Shown piece by piece: positions 46,114-57,060 of a stretch of 64,000 nucleotides of DNA (the first letter of the stretch is position 1; every line of letters begins with the position of its first letter). Origin of the DNA: Rhexocercosporidium sp. MPI-PUGE-AT-0058 (lineage: Eukaryota; Ascomycota; Leotiomycetes; Helotiales); NCBI GenBank assembly GCA_020746875.1, contig JAGTJL010000021.1, positions 1,137,980 through 1,201,979 of the forward strand, read 5' to 3'. The notes beneath the pieces were generated by a model. The model was given only the letters and a program-made list of their open reading frames with translations. It searched no databases and had not been told where the DNA came from. A program made the position numbers and the translations under genes.

Positions 46114-48463
46114 CTACCACTGCGAATCAACTGTGTAAGGAGCGTCAGTATCAGTCAGCTGACTATCTGCACTCCTAACATAACACTGAGACGGCTCTCC
46201 TAATAACTGCATCGAAGTGGACCGTATGGATAGCTGTTTTTGCTGTGAATCAAGGCAAATTGGTGTATCCTGTAAAGCAGTAGCGATGATAGCCTCAGGA
46301 GTATTGTCTTCTTCTTCTGAGGGAGTATTTTCACGTGCCTCAAGGAACGCAAGGGTGTCGTTTACAACTTCTTGTACTTGCATTGCAGTTGCAGCAAGTG
46401 TCGTAGCATCGACCATAGTTTCGGTCTGATAGATTGATGATATTCCAGCCATATATGCCCGTTCAAGCCGAGTGCCAGGCTCGTATTGATCTTGATGCCC
46501 CCTTGCAAGTCGTTGCATTACTAAAGCAGTAGTTGATAGGTCATTATACGCCGGAAGAGTCTGCAAACGAGATGTAGACGTTGTAAGAAGGGCCGCTGGA
46601 GCTGAGCTTGAAGGTAACTCGAATGAAGAGGGGTTCCTACGAGTACTCGAAGGTGCCACACGTGACGATACACCTCCAAGAGCACCTTTTGGCCTCCCTT
46701 TACCTTTGACTTTTAATGGATTTAAGATCGGAAGAGGTAAAGAAGTAAGCTCAAAAGCAAAGGTACTTGATTCTAGCCGGTCATACCACCAATGAGGATG
46801 TATATCCTCTGGTAAGATACACCCATGAACTCTCTTGCGCTGGAAGATCTTGTGAAAGCAAGGAAGGCCATGTGATCTTTGAATTACGCAAGTACAGGTA
46901 TTCGGAGGAGGTTGACCATTCCAATTTAGCTTACTATGCTCTTGATTAACCTGTAGCAAAGCGTAGCCATGGATATTCTGAAGTACAGCAGCAAAAAGAG
47001 GCTTATTTGTACTGTGTTTCGGACGGAATTTCTGCGTAGCTGTAGTGATACGGATGTTGTCGGATTGCGTCTCCCAAAAGAGCTTGAGTTTGAGGAAAAC
47101 TCCACGTAAGTCGCCATGGCCACGCTGTAAATACTTCTTAAGAGTCGCGTGAGAGCCTTCAATAGGAGAGGTAACTGTAATTCCAAAGTGGAGAGCTTGA
47201 TTGGTCCAAAAGGCTACAAGTTTCTCTTTCCATAAGAGCCAAGTTCCGGCGACATAACTCATAGCTTCAGCTGGGAATCGGATATGCATATCAAGTAGAA
47301 GATCATCATACTGCTGCTCAGTTGGGCTACCCAGTAGGCTATTCCAGCAGGCCAAGAATGCTTGAAAGCTTGGATGGCGTGTCCAGGTCCCATCGTCACT
47401 TTTAATTGGACCAGGAAAGAACTTCTTCGTCTTAGCTAACACGTTCATATTAACGTGCCAACGACAAAGGATGTGACGCGCCGAGGGAAACTGTGTATCA
47501 AGACACTTGATAAGAGCCAGCTCTCTATCAGTTACTATAGAGATTGGCTCCTGAATCATGTGTTGAGACATAACAATTCTCAGTTGAGTCAGAGCCCATT
47601 TGTAGTCCTTTTCCGTCTCTCCAGAGAGAAAGCAGATTGCCAATTGAACCACTATATTATTGCCTGTAATTCCGCATATATTCAGTAACGGCATGTTGAA
47701 TCGATTGGTTTTGTACGTGCAATCGAGTAGTAAAACATCAGAATGCTGCTTCCAAAGCTGAATTGAAGTAGGAGCGATGAGGAAGAGTTTTTGAAGGTGG
47801 CCGCTTTGAGGTTCGTACGCAGGAGAGTAATCGTTTGCTTGGAGCTCCTAAGGTTTTTATTAGTAAAAGTAAGCAAACGATTATAAAGCTCAGTACCTTT
47901 AAAAGCCAGTGGATTGGAGACATGCCATTTAGCTCCTCCGTACGCTTCTTTTGTATGATATTCGACACGTCTTTTGCTGTCAAGGTAATACCGCTATTCT
48001 TTGTTCTCAAAGTTGTGATAATTTGCGCAGGAGACAAGCCAGCCTTTGCGTACACGTCGATTTCAGAGAGTATTTCCGCCGGAGTAGCAGCAATTCTATG
48101 AGCTGAATGAGCGGCAAAGTCTGCGGAAGGTGCGTGGTTGTGTTCTCCTTTAATAATCGATAGCTTCCAGAGGCCGGATTTCTTGTCTTTTAAGAGTGAA
48201 ACTCTCATCGGGCAACTAGTCTTCTTCGTACCAGTTTGGCGACGTCGATTTGATTCGTTGACGTTAGATCTCTTGCCTTTACTGTTATAATCTCCTCCTC
48301 GGTCACAGGTAAGAAGTAATCGAGTCGGATTCGAGTCGCGGCGGGCGAAGGCATAGCCGTTGTCTTTTGCATGCGCCTGAAGTGCAGCAAAACCGCTATC
48401 AAGATTAGGGTAAATCGCTGCCGGAGGTAGAGGAATGCGAGACTGCGCTGATGAAGAAGCCAT
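46114..48463 (-). CDS. MULE transposase (FAR1-like zinc region, MULE DDE domain, SWIM zinc finger)
   Basis: Two exons (48463-47897 and 47847-46114) with a 49-nt intron give 766 residues. The N-terminal third holds a FAR1-like DNA-binding region (CDRGG, then TSCPMRVSLLK and KGEHNHAPS). The MULE catalytic domain follows: Asp in LLLDCTYKTNRFNMPLLN (residue 231), Asp in ISIVTDRELALI (296) and Glu in SPIEGSHATLK (419), with CRWHVN between. A SWIM finger CTC-x9-CFH (C507, C509, C519, H521) lies behind it. The C-terminus is Ser/Thr-rich and poorly ordered. The start is the Met of MASSSAQSRIPLPP; an in-frame Met at 48601 would add His-rich sequence. All catalytic residues are present, so the enzyme may be active. 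It is similar in type to fungal Hop elements. Confidence 0.92.
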
Positions 48464-48696
48464 AGCTAAAGTGAGCGAATTCAAGTTGTCGTTGTGATAG
48501 TGGTGGTGATGGTAATCGAAGGAGGAGCTGTGTCGGTGAGGCTCAGGGTAAGGCTGCAAAATCAAAACATAGCCTTGTGAAATAATTTTCATAAAGTACA
48601 AGCCCTTGCATTAAATTGACTCGTCGTCCCTTACTAATTACAAGGAGAAGCGAGGTTAATACATGTACGGGCCAAGTCACTCTAGAATAAGCGATT

Positions 48697-48746
48697 TACT
48701 TGGCATGTGGATTTAGCTATTCGAGCATGTAGATTTAGCTGGCCCC
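48697..48746 (-). repeat. MULE right terminal inverted repeat
   Basis: Exact 50-base reverse complement of the left repeat, ending GCTGGCCCC, then followed by the duplicated TTAATTTA. Confidence 0.92.
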
Positions 48747-48754
48747 TTAATTTA
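48747..48754. repeat. MULE target-site duplication TTAATTTA, right copy
   Basis: Matches 45918-45925 exactly. Confidence 0.85.
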
Positions 48755-49217
48755 ATTTTAATAAGATTAAATAAGCTAATCTTAATATTATTTAGTTTAT
48801 CTTTAACTAAGAGAAGCGTCGCGTTAATCATTTTATTAAAGTTTCTGACGCCGAAGCTCAAAAGTCTTTATAAAAGCTTATAATATCCTTAACTAAAGAG
48901 CTTTATATTAGCGTTATATCGGCGATTAACGGGCTACGCGGCGCGCTGATCTTAACTCTTTTTTAAGAATTCGAAAACTTAAAGGAAAGTAATATTAAGC
49001 TTATAATTAAGATTTCCGGATTCCGAGAAGTAAGTAAACTTAATATTCGCTAGTAAGTTTCCTGTTAATTTCCGGCGAAGGACTTCCGAAAAGTCTACTC
49101 TGACTCCTTTAAGAACGGTATAATTAAAGATCTTAAGGCCGGAGCTGCTAAGGATAATAATTATATTAGTATTACTAAGAACTTAAGTAATAAAGATAAG
49201 TTTATTACTATTACTTA

Positions 49218-52200
49218 AAGATGAATCTAAGGTTTCTACTTAGCGATCTATCGGCGAGGGATTGGCGTTTACCCGGCGAAGCACTTTGATTTTCTGATTT
49301 TCTTAAGTATTATATTCTTATTATAACGCGAATAAATAATACAAGCTTTTTTTTCTTTTAAGTATTAACTATTTAAATTATAATATTTAATACGCTTTTA
49401 AAACTATAAAACCTTATAAGTAAAAGCAGAAAAGTATATAATATTATAATATATTTCTAGCGAGTCGTCGGCGTGACTTTAGCGATTCTCTCTCGAACCT
49501 TTCGAAGAAATAAGAAATTATAAGCTTATCTTCGCCGGCGCTTCGCCTTTTTTTCTATAGCGTTTTGTTTTTTTAATAACTTAACTAATTCTTAGAGATT
49601 AATAAGGTTCTTTATTAGCTCTTAAGAATTATACGCTAAGCTAAATCCTTTCTATTTAATAAAATATTATTCTTTACTTTTAATCACTCGTCGATCTAAG
49701 AAAGTCTTAATAGCCTATTATTCTTCTTCATTAACGAGGTTAGGTTGAACGACTTCCGACGATTCGCCGGGCTTTTGCTGGTACGGCTTCAGTAATAATA
49801 TATAGAAGACGTTATATAAACGGTTATATTTAAGAAGTAATTCTAGCTTATACGCTTGTTTTTCGATCTTTTTAGTAATCTTAAAGGGTTTTAAGAATTA
49901 GTAATTTAGTTTTTTATTTAAACGGATTATCTTAATATTCCTTAACAAGAGCAAGACTTATTATTTGATTTTAAATTTTATAAGGCGATAATTCTTATTA
50001 TATTATTTCGCTTAGTTTTCTTTAGTTCTTTACTAGCTGGTTTTTAGCTCTTAGCGTTTCTTAATAACTTCTTTTACTCGTTCTTTAGCAGTTGATATCT
50101 CTTTTTTTATAAGATCGTCCTTAATTCCTTAGCGAGAATCTAGCGATATATTATACTTAACCTTATTCGGAGTTATTTCGATAAACTTATAATAAGTATT
50201 TATATACGCGAACTTCGCTAAAGGCAGAAGATTTATTTAATCGTCTTGTAAATAATAAATAAAATACCTTAATTACGATTTTAAGGCTTAGTTCTATTAT
50301 TTTATTTATTCGTTTATTTGCGAGTAAAACGCCGTCGAAAGGCCTCTTGTTATTCGTAAATAAAAGCAAAGTTCCGTCCAAAATTTTAAAATAAATATAA
50401 AGCTTTTATTTGTAATAATCGTTATAAGTAGCCCGTGATTTTTAAACTAGTAATTAATAAATAGGCGTGCTAAAAGCGGTGTATTAATAGTTTTTAAGTA
50501 CGGGATATATTTAATATTTTTAATAAATTTGTCGATAATTATTAATAAATTATTAAAGACTTTATTTATAATATTACTTTTATAAAGTATTAAATTTATA
50601 ATAAAATCTATTATAATTAACTTAAATAGTTTACTAAGCTAGTTTAGCGCTTGTATTTCGCCAGTTACTTTCTTGCGTTTTACTTTTATTCTTTAGTAAA
50701 TATTATAAGTCTTAACGTATTCTTTAACGTTTACTGATATCTTCGGCTAGAAATACTTTCGCTGGATAAGCTTTAATATTTTTTTATAATTAAAATAGCT
50801 TATAATTGGATTATTATAATATATTTTCATAATTTTATTACGAACGGCATTATTTTAAAAGACGTAAGCTATTCGCCGGTGTTTTAGTAGACTATCGCTG
50901 TCGATATTCTAATCTAGGTCCTCGGTATTTTGTAATTTAGCTCGTTTTTTAATAGTTAAGGCGTCCTTTTTCTATAATTCTAAAAGTAGCGAAAGAAGCG
51001 AGTTCGATTCAGGATTTGCTATTTTAGCTCTTATAACTCTCGCTATAAAAAACCGTAATATAATATATTTATAATTACGTTGGCTAGCGTTTTGCTTTTC
51101 GCCGGTTTCACGTAAGAAGTTATTTATGCTTTTAAATAAATTCTAGGAACTATTAAGTTATATAAGAATATACCGCTAATTAAGCGTAAAAGTTACTTTT
51201 ATAGCCTCGGTCGACGTATTTATTATAATATTATCGCCGGCAAGTTAAGAAATATAAATTAGTCGGTACGATATATTATTATCTTCTCGCCGGATGCTTT
51301 CCGTCGTGCAATCAATTATACTAAGCACGCGGATTAACTTATTCTAAAGTGCGTTTCGCAACTTATTCTATAAAATAAAAAATATAATATTCTTCTTATT
51401 TTTCGCTGGCTTATAATTAAGTTTACGCGAAAGTTCGTTTGCGGGATTATTCTTCCCTTTCTTATAAACTATTATAAAATTATACTTAAATAGCTTTAAA
51501 GCTTATTTAGCTTATCGCCGGCTTAATACCGTCGTCGTTATAAAATAACGGAGGTTATTATAATCTATTAATACTTTAATAAGGGCTAGATTATTTTTTA
51601 AATAATGCTTTTAATATACAAAGTATTTAACGATCGCAAGGAGTTCTTAATTATATATTTTATAATTTAACTTAATAGTATTTAGCTTCTTACTAAAAAA
51701 TATAATAAAATACTATACGGCTTTTCCTTTATCTCTTACCGGCTATTCGCTAAATTAAGAGAAGATTTCTATAATTGCGAATCTAGACGTATCAGTCTCT
51801 AGCTTTCTTAACTTATTAAAGTTAAAATATATAAGAAAAAGAGCTAACGTAAATACATCCTTTAATACGTTAAAAGCCTCTTTTTTAATAATATCTTAAT
51901 AAAAAATAAAAGTAAGTTACCTTTTCTTCTTATCTTCCGTTAAGCTTATTATTAGCCGGGTAATAATTAAGAAGTTTGCGATAAAGCGCTAGTAAAAGTT
52001 AACGAAGCCGATAAAAACTTAAATATTTTTAATACTTTTAAGCTTTAGCTAGTCCTTAATAGTATTTATTCGGCTTTATTTTATCGATACTTTAATAAGT
52101 AATATTATATAACTTAAAAAGTTTATATTTTAAGTATTAAAAGAGTATTTCGATAGCTTAATAAAGAGATTTGCTTATTATAATCTCTCAAAGATTTAAC

Positions 52201-54547
52201 GAACGTAATTCTCGTATTAAAAGAAATCCGTTAAATATACTAAGATATCGTCAAGATAAACGATATAAATGATATTTACGAGTTTCGCTAATATATTATT
52301 AATATATACTTGGAATATCGCCGGCGTATTAGATAGTCTAAACGGTATTACTTAATATTCGTAATACTTATAATAAGTGCGGAATACAGTTTTTTATTTA
52401 TTTCTTTCTTTAATTTTAATATAATAATATATATTTTATAAATTTAAATTAATAAAAATCTTCGCGTCCCGGAATCTATTTAGCGTCTTGCTAATTAACG
52501 GCAAGGGATATCGATCCTTGATTATAATCTAGTTCAAAGCCTTATAATCAATATATAATTAAAGGTTATTATCTTTCTTTATTATAAACAAAATAAAAGC
52601 TCTAATTAAGCTCTTATTTTTCCTTATTCATCTTTTAACTTCGGAGGATTTAAAGTAATTCCGGAGAATCTTTAATTCCGTCTCGAAGAGGTTATAAATT
52701 AAAGAATATAAGGGCTTCGCACCCGGTTCTAGGTCGATGGCATACTAGCGACCTTATAATAAAAATAACTCGTTCCCTCTCTTTTCTAAAAAAACGTTCT
52801 TAAATTTATAATATTATTATAAAATAATAAGTATATCGTCGGCGTTTAGTAGACGCGCTATATTAAAGCTAAGTATTATAACGTACGCGAGCGACTTTTT
52901 CTTATTAATAATTTATACAAACTCTTCTAGTCTTATAATATCAAAGTTATAAGTATTATTTAATCGGTATAAATATTTCTATTATTTAGTTTTAAAACTG
53001 ATTTAAAAATTAATTTCTTTTAGCTAAAGTTATCTTAGAATCAGGTTTACACCCGGTATATTAATGACTTTTAGCCGGAGTATATCTAGCTTTATTTATC
53101 TAAGTATATTTGTAATCTCTACTTAAGCGAGAGCTGTATTATAAACGATACTTTTATTGCCAAAAAAGGTCTGAAATATCTTTAGTCCTTCGCCGGTAAA
53201 TTGCAAATCACACTTTTTTATCATAAGCTTCGAGACAAAATTATCTTCCGCTCTATTATTAATTAAAGCTATTAGCGTCTTTTACTCTTTACTTAATAAG
53301 ATCTTTAGTTGGATTTCCATCCTTTTACTTATCGATCTTAGTAAAGACGTAGAAGCTACCGTAAATCAAGCGCTTTTCTGGCGTTTGTCCTTAGACTCGC
53401 CGGCATCGGTCTTTAAGCATTTATTAACGTAATAGTCGAGCTCATAATATAAGTAGTATTTAATTTTCGATTTATAATTTCTCTTCTTGCCTTCTTTAAT
53501 TGGGATTTTATTTAAGTTAGCTTTATTAAATCGCTCTAGCCGGGAATTATCTCGCCTTTCGCTAGCTTTTCGTAAAGGCTTGCGAAAAGGTTCTTCTTTT
53601 TTATTTTTTAATTCTTTTTGCTTCTTATTATTCCCTTTCGCTAAATTATAAGTTTTTTGAAAAGTAATAGCGGAAATAACTTTTTTACGAGTTTGTAATC
53701 TATTAGCCTGTTTACTTTCGACGATCTTTTAGCGAGCTTTAGGCCGAATCTTATTAAAGAGAATATCTTATAATTAGCGTTCTGTAAAAGGCTCGAAGTA
53801 TTCTTTTAATCCTTTTAAATAATTAATAAATTCACGAATAAGTTAATTAACTTTTTGTTAGGCTGTTTTATAAGCCTAAGAGTTAGTTACTTTTCTTAAG
53901 ACGAGGAGTAGCTAGAAATTCTCTAGAAACTTCTTATAATTTTCTTAAATTATTATATTAAGTTTCTTTAAGGTTTACTTTTTAAATCTTTCTCAGGTAT
54001 TTGCCGGTTCTTTACGAAATAGTATTATTACTTATTTAATTTTAATTATATCGGTCGGGAATCCTTTAGAGTCGTAATTAAAAACATAATTATAAGCTTA
54101 TAGATATTTTATAAGTTCTCGGTAGCTTTTTCTTTTATATTCCGAAGGGATTATATATTTGCCCTTCTCTCGGCGTAAAGCCCGAGGTTCGTCGGCTATT
54201 ATTAAGAGGCTCTTTGCATTACTTCCGTTATTTGTAAGAGTCTCTGATTTAGTAAATTAAAAGAGCTGAGCTCTTGCTGCTATTTTAGGAAAGTATTACG
54301 TAAAATTATTATTATATATCCGACGATACTCAGCGATAAAGCTATTGAAGATATCGTTCCGCTTCTTAAGAGCTCGAAGTTGTTTTTGTATCGCGGCAAT
54401 ATCATTTGCTAGCGTATCTCTAGCGATTCCTTAGTATCTCGGGGTATTTAATCGTTATCCTTATCGACTTGAAGCTGTCGTTAATAATCTTCCAGTTTAA
54501 ATTATTATATAATAATCAGGTTAACGGTAAGAGAATAGTAATTAGAA
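49218..54547 (-). pseudogene. RIP-inactivated gag-pol of the gypsy element
   Basis: From high to low coordinates: gag-like sequence (about 54450-53500), zinc knuckle (about 53450), protease region (about 53300-53100), reverse transcriptase (about 52800-52100), RNase H (about 52000-51300) and integrase (about 51000-49900). Domain order and the YLDDILVY and IIIDKFIKNIKYIP motifs establish Ty3/gypsy type. Dozens of TAA/TAG codons and an AT content far above that of the genes on the left mark RIP. Domain limits are approximate because frames are broken. Confidence 0.75.
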
Positions 54548-54737
54548 TATAATAATTATTAATACGTTAAAGTAATTATAATATAATAGAATAACTAAAG
54601 AAGCGCTATAAACTCGCTAATAATATTTGAATTTATATAAAAGTTAATTGTTAAGGAGGGAAGATTACCTCTTCCCCCTTACTATCTTTATGAGGGCAGT
54701 GATTACGCAATCAGCGCTAAGAGCACAGACCATTACA
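54548..54737 (-). repeat. 5' LTR of the gypsy element
   Basis: Begins TGTAATGGTCTGTGCTC on the minus strand. Aligns with 44951-45140 over its whole length, mostly with C-to-T and G-to-A differences. Confidence 0.85.
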
Positions 54738-54813
54738 CATAAGGCCTTCTTCCCAGAATAGTGTCATGTGCATACTCATCATACTTACTTATAAAATCGG
54801 ACATGCAGCATAA
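54738..54813. other. Island of old host DNA between two inverted LTR insertions
   Basis: CATAA at 54738-54742 is followed by 66 bases of normal composition (GGCCTTCTTCCCAGAATAG and on), and then by a further CATAA at 54809-54813. Before insertion this stretch would have followed 44950 directly, so it is the original 3' flank of the HET gene. Confidence 0.65.
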
Positions 54814-55000
54814 TATAATGGTCTGTGCTCTTAGCGCTGATTGCGTAATCACTGCCCTCATAAAAACAATGAAAGGGAAGAAGTAATCTTCCTTTCTTAA
54901 CAATTAGCTTTTATATAATTAAAGTATTAAGCGAGTTTATAACGCTTTTCTAATTATTTTATTATATTATAATTATTTTAATATATTTATAATTATTATA
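54814..55000 (+). repeat. Second LTR copy in inverted orientation
   Basis: TATAATGGTCTGTGCTCTTAG at its left end is the LTR start with TG changed to TA by RIP. Similarity to the reverse complement of 54548-54737 continues over the whole LTR and about 75 bases into the adjacent internal region (CCTGATTATTATATAATA), then stops near 55075. It belongs to a plus-oriented relative, truncated or of another internal type. Confidence 0.75.
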
Positions 55001-55439
55001 TTTTAACTACTCTCTTTTATTATTAGCCTGATTATTATATAATAGTTCAAACTAGAAAATTATTAATAACGTCCTACTCCACCATTCCGCCTACCTCTCT
55101 ATTCCGTTACCTCTTTTATACCAAAACTCACTACTTTTAATAATTAATATTTCTATAGTTTATTAATAAAATAAGCTAAAACTAAGGCTAATATAAACTA
55201 TCTCTCGCCGCACTTTTAAAGCCTTTTTCAAATAGATATTAAATTAACGTTAAGAGAAGGATAAGAGGAGGCTTGTCGGTATTAAGTCTGCTAATACCCT
55301 CGGGATATATTAAAAAGTCTTTCGGCTTATATATAAACGAGAAACTAAAAAGAAGATTAAGAGAAAAATAAATTATTATATATACTAAGTAAATACCGCT
55401 TTTTTATTTACTCTTTTAATTTAGCCCGAAAAATCGTAA

Positions 55440-56760
55440 TTAAAAGGCTGACGAACGTCTTCCGTTATAAGTCCTTAAGAAACTAGCGAAGAAATATCGC
55501 TTATCGACGAAGAAGCGCGAGAAGACGGTAATATACGTCGAGGATCTCGCAGAATACTTTTAAATTAACTTAATTACGATAAAAAAGCGGTTTACGTATA
55601 ACCGGCAACGTATTTAGCTTGCTTTATTTTATTAGCTCGCTAAGTTTTCTGGAAACCGCCTTTTAGCGCTTTTTAAGCTCTGCTACCGAGATATTATCGT
55701 AACTTTCTTTTAAGACCCGAATAGCGGTTCTTATCGGATCTTAATTAAATTCATATACGAGTTTACGAAGCAATTCCTCGGTGTAAAAAATACGTAAGTT
55801 TAATAACTTGTACTCTTTCCTACGTCTTCCCCTCGATCGTCTCTTGCTTAAACTTTACTTATATATATTTTAAAATTAAATTCGTCTTCTTTAAGATTAT
55901 CTTCGACCTTTCTTTAATCCTTAGCCTATATATCTTTCTCTTAAGCTTTATCTTTGCCGATACCGCATTTACGGCATCAAATCTCAGGTATACGTTATAA
56001 TTAAGTGAACTAAATATCCGACTTAATTATTAATAATTAGAATTGCTTTTTAAGCCGAGTATACTCGATATTCTTATTTTTAGGAAATCGGTTAAGATAA
56101 GGTACGGTTACGAGATCTTATTATACGAGCTTCTTATATACTTAACTTTTTTATCGCTAATAAAGGTTATCGGTCTCATCTTTAAGCTCCTGTAGCTTAT
56201 ACGCTTATATTATCTTTATTATAATACTGCGAATGAATTTAATTAAAGCGATAAGTACTTTGCGTTCTTATACTTATATTTATAATCAAGAACTGATTAC
56301 CCCGATATAAGTGACGTAACCGACGCTCTCCAGAATATAATATTATAATATGCGAATATTAATACTTTTATTAAGCATTACCTTCCGCGGCGGTCCGGCG
56401 ATACCCGGGCTATTGTATTTAATTACGAGCCCCAGAAGAACCTTATACATGCTGCCTCTCGGATAACGCGATAAATCGATCCCGGGCGCCTGCACGCTTT
56501 TATAATTAAGCAATCTTAATTCGTTAATAAAAATCGCCGAGTCCGTTAGCTTCTCGCGCTATACGCGAAATAAAATTACTATTATAAAAGCGCGATAACG
56601 AAATATCTTAAGTATAAAAAGCTTAGCAGCGAGATTATTAATCTACGGCAACGATTAAAAGCTGCGCTACTCAAACAGCTCCGAGATAAATAAGATACAA
56701 AATATTTTATAAATAACGTCGAGCTACAGCTCGCTAGGTTTAAGTTGAAAAGAAGAGATT
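55440..56760 (+). pseudogene. RIP-degraded DUF3435 (tyrosine-recombinase-like) gene
   Basis: Ignoring stops, the plus strand reads LAKKYRLSTKKREKTVIYVE and LAKFSGNRLLALFKLCYRD, then DPNSGSYRILIKFIYEFTKQ, and further on DYPDISDVTDALQNIIL, YANINTFIKHYLPRRSGD and TRAIVFNYEPQKNLIHAASR. This is the order found in fungal DUF3435 proteins, a tyrosine-recombinase-related family that includes Starship captains and Crypton-like enzymes. At least a dozen TAA/TAG codons and AT-driven changes disable it. The catalytic Arg-His-Tyr set cannot be verified in this state. Whether it ever headed a Starship cannot be told from the window. Confidence 0.7.
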
Positions 56761-56819
56761 TGATGTGAATGATAATTCCATTACTTCGGGGGAAACTAGG
56801 TTTATATAACTACTTTTAG

Positions 56820-57060
56820 GCGCCAAGCTATTTAGCTCTCGCATCGGCTATTTGCTCTCGCATCGGTTATTAGCTTTATATTAAAACTAGCTTTGTATCA
56901 AGGCTAGCTTTATATTACCAGAGCTTCCGGGGTTTGAAACACGGAAGCTTAAGGCTTCTGAAAGCCACTGTTTTAGCCCTGAATAACCTTTTACCGAAAG
57001 CTTAAAGCTTCCGAGGTTCAAAGCACGGAAGCCGAGGCTTTATGCGAAGCCGGAGCTTTA
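56820..57060. repeat. Tandem and hairpin-forming repeats behind the DUF3435 relic
   Basis: CTCTCGCATCGG occurs twice in tandem near 56836 and 56856. AGCTTCCG..GGTT..CACGGAAGC occurs near 56925-56952 and again near 57006-57031. Each copy can fold into an 8-bp stem (AGCTTCCG with CGGAAGCT). The patch is less AT-rich than its surroundings. Confidence 0.55.

Larger units (their letters stand above)
45926..48746 (-). mobile_element. Mutator-like DNA transposon (MULE), structurally complete
   Basis: The element is 2821 bp long, with perfect 50-bp terminal inverted repeats, an 8-bp target duplication and one spliced transposase gene without stops. Its base composition is near that of normal genes and shows no RIP signature, in contrast to the gypsy sequence around it. 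It therefore entered after the host element had been mutated, and may still be able to move. Confidence 0.93.
45411..49217 (+). pseudogene. Antisense ORF relic of the gypsy element, split by the MULE
   Basis: Between pol and the 3' LTR, the plus strand (opposite to pol) reads as a long coding relic. It starts with an ATG at 45411 (MSSFNKYLAGGSFSRKRKSK) and runs through ELYLYCAGEV and FVIKYLDYCKKGKPYKLISQ to KLKLLFDDLLKAAF, where the MULE interrupts it. It resumes after 48755 (ELYISVISAINGLRGALIL) and ends with SITKNLSNKDKFITIT near 49217. Without the MULE it spans about 330 codons. Interruptions are TAA/TAG where Gln or Trp codons are expected from RIP. I do not recognise the family. The alternative is an older insertion of unrelated DNA. 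Confidence 0.5.
44951..54737 (-). mobile_element. Ty3/gypsy LTR retrotransposon, RIP-degraded, with a nested MULE
   Basis: Direct 190-bp LTRs bound the element, with CATAA directly outside both ends (44946-44950 and 54738-54742). On the minus strand the order is gag with a zinc knuckle whose Cys and His codons have become Tyr (near 53450), protease, reverse transcriptase, RNase H and integrase, as in Ty3/gypsy. The RT catalytic motif YLDDILVY is near 52231-52262, and RYPLPLISKTLNRFRDAKIF lies upstream of it. An integrase piece near 50500-50790 reads LLIIIDKFIKNIKYIP. Stops replace Gln and Trp codons throughout, so nothing is translatable. Without the MULE the element is about 7.0 kb. The host insertion point is 10 bp behind the HET gene. 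Confidence 0.88.

Noticed and set aside
45926..48746. Treating the MULE and gypsy as one composite element
   Set aside because: Separate inverted repeats, an 8-bp duplication of gypsy sequence and the contrast in RIP show two independent insertions.
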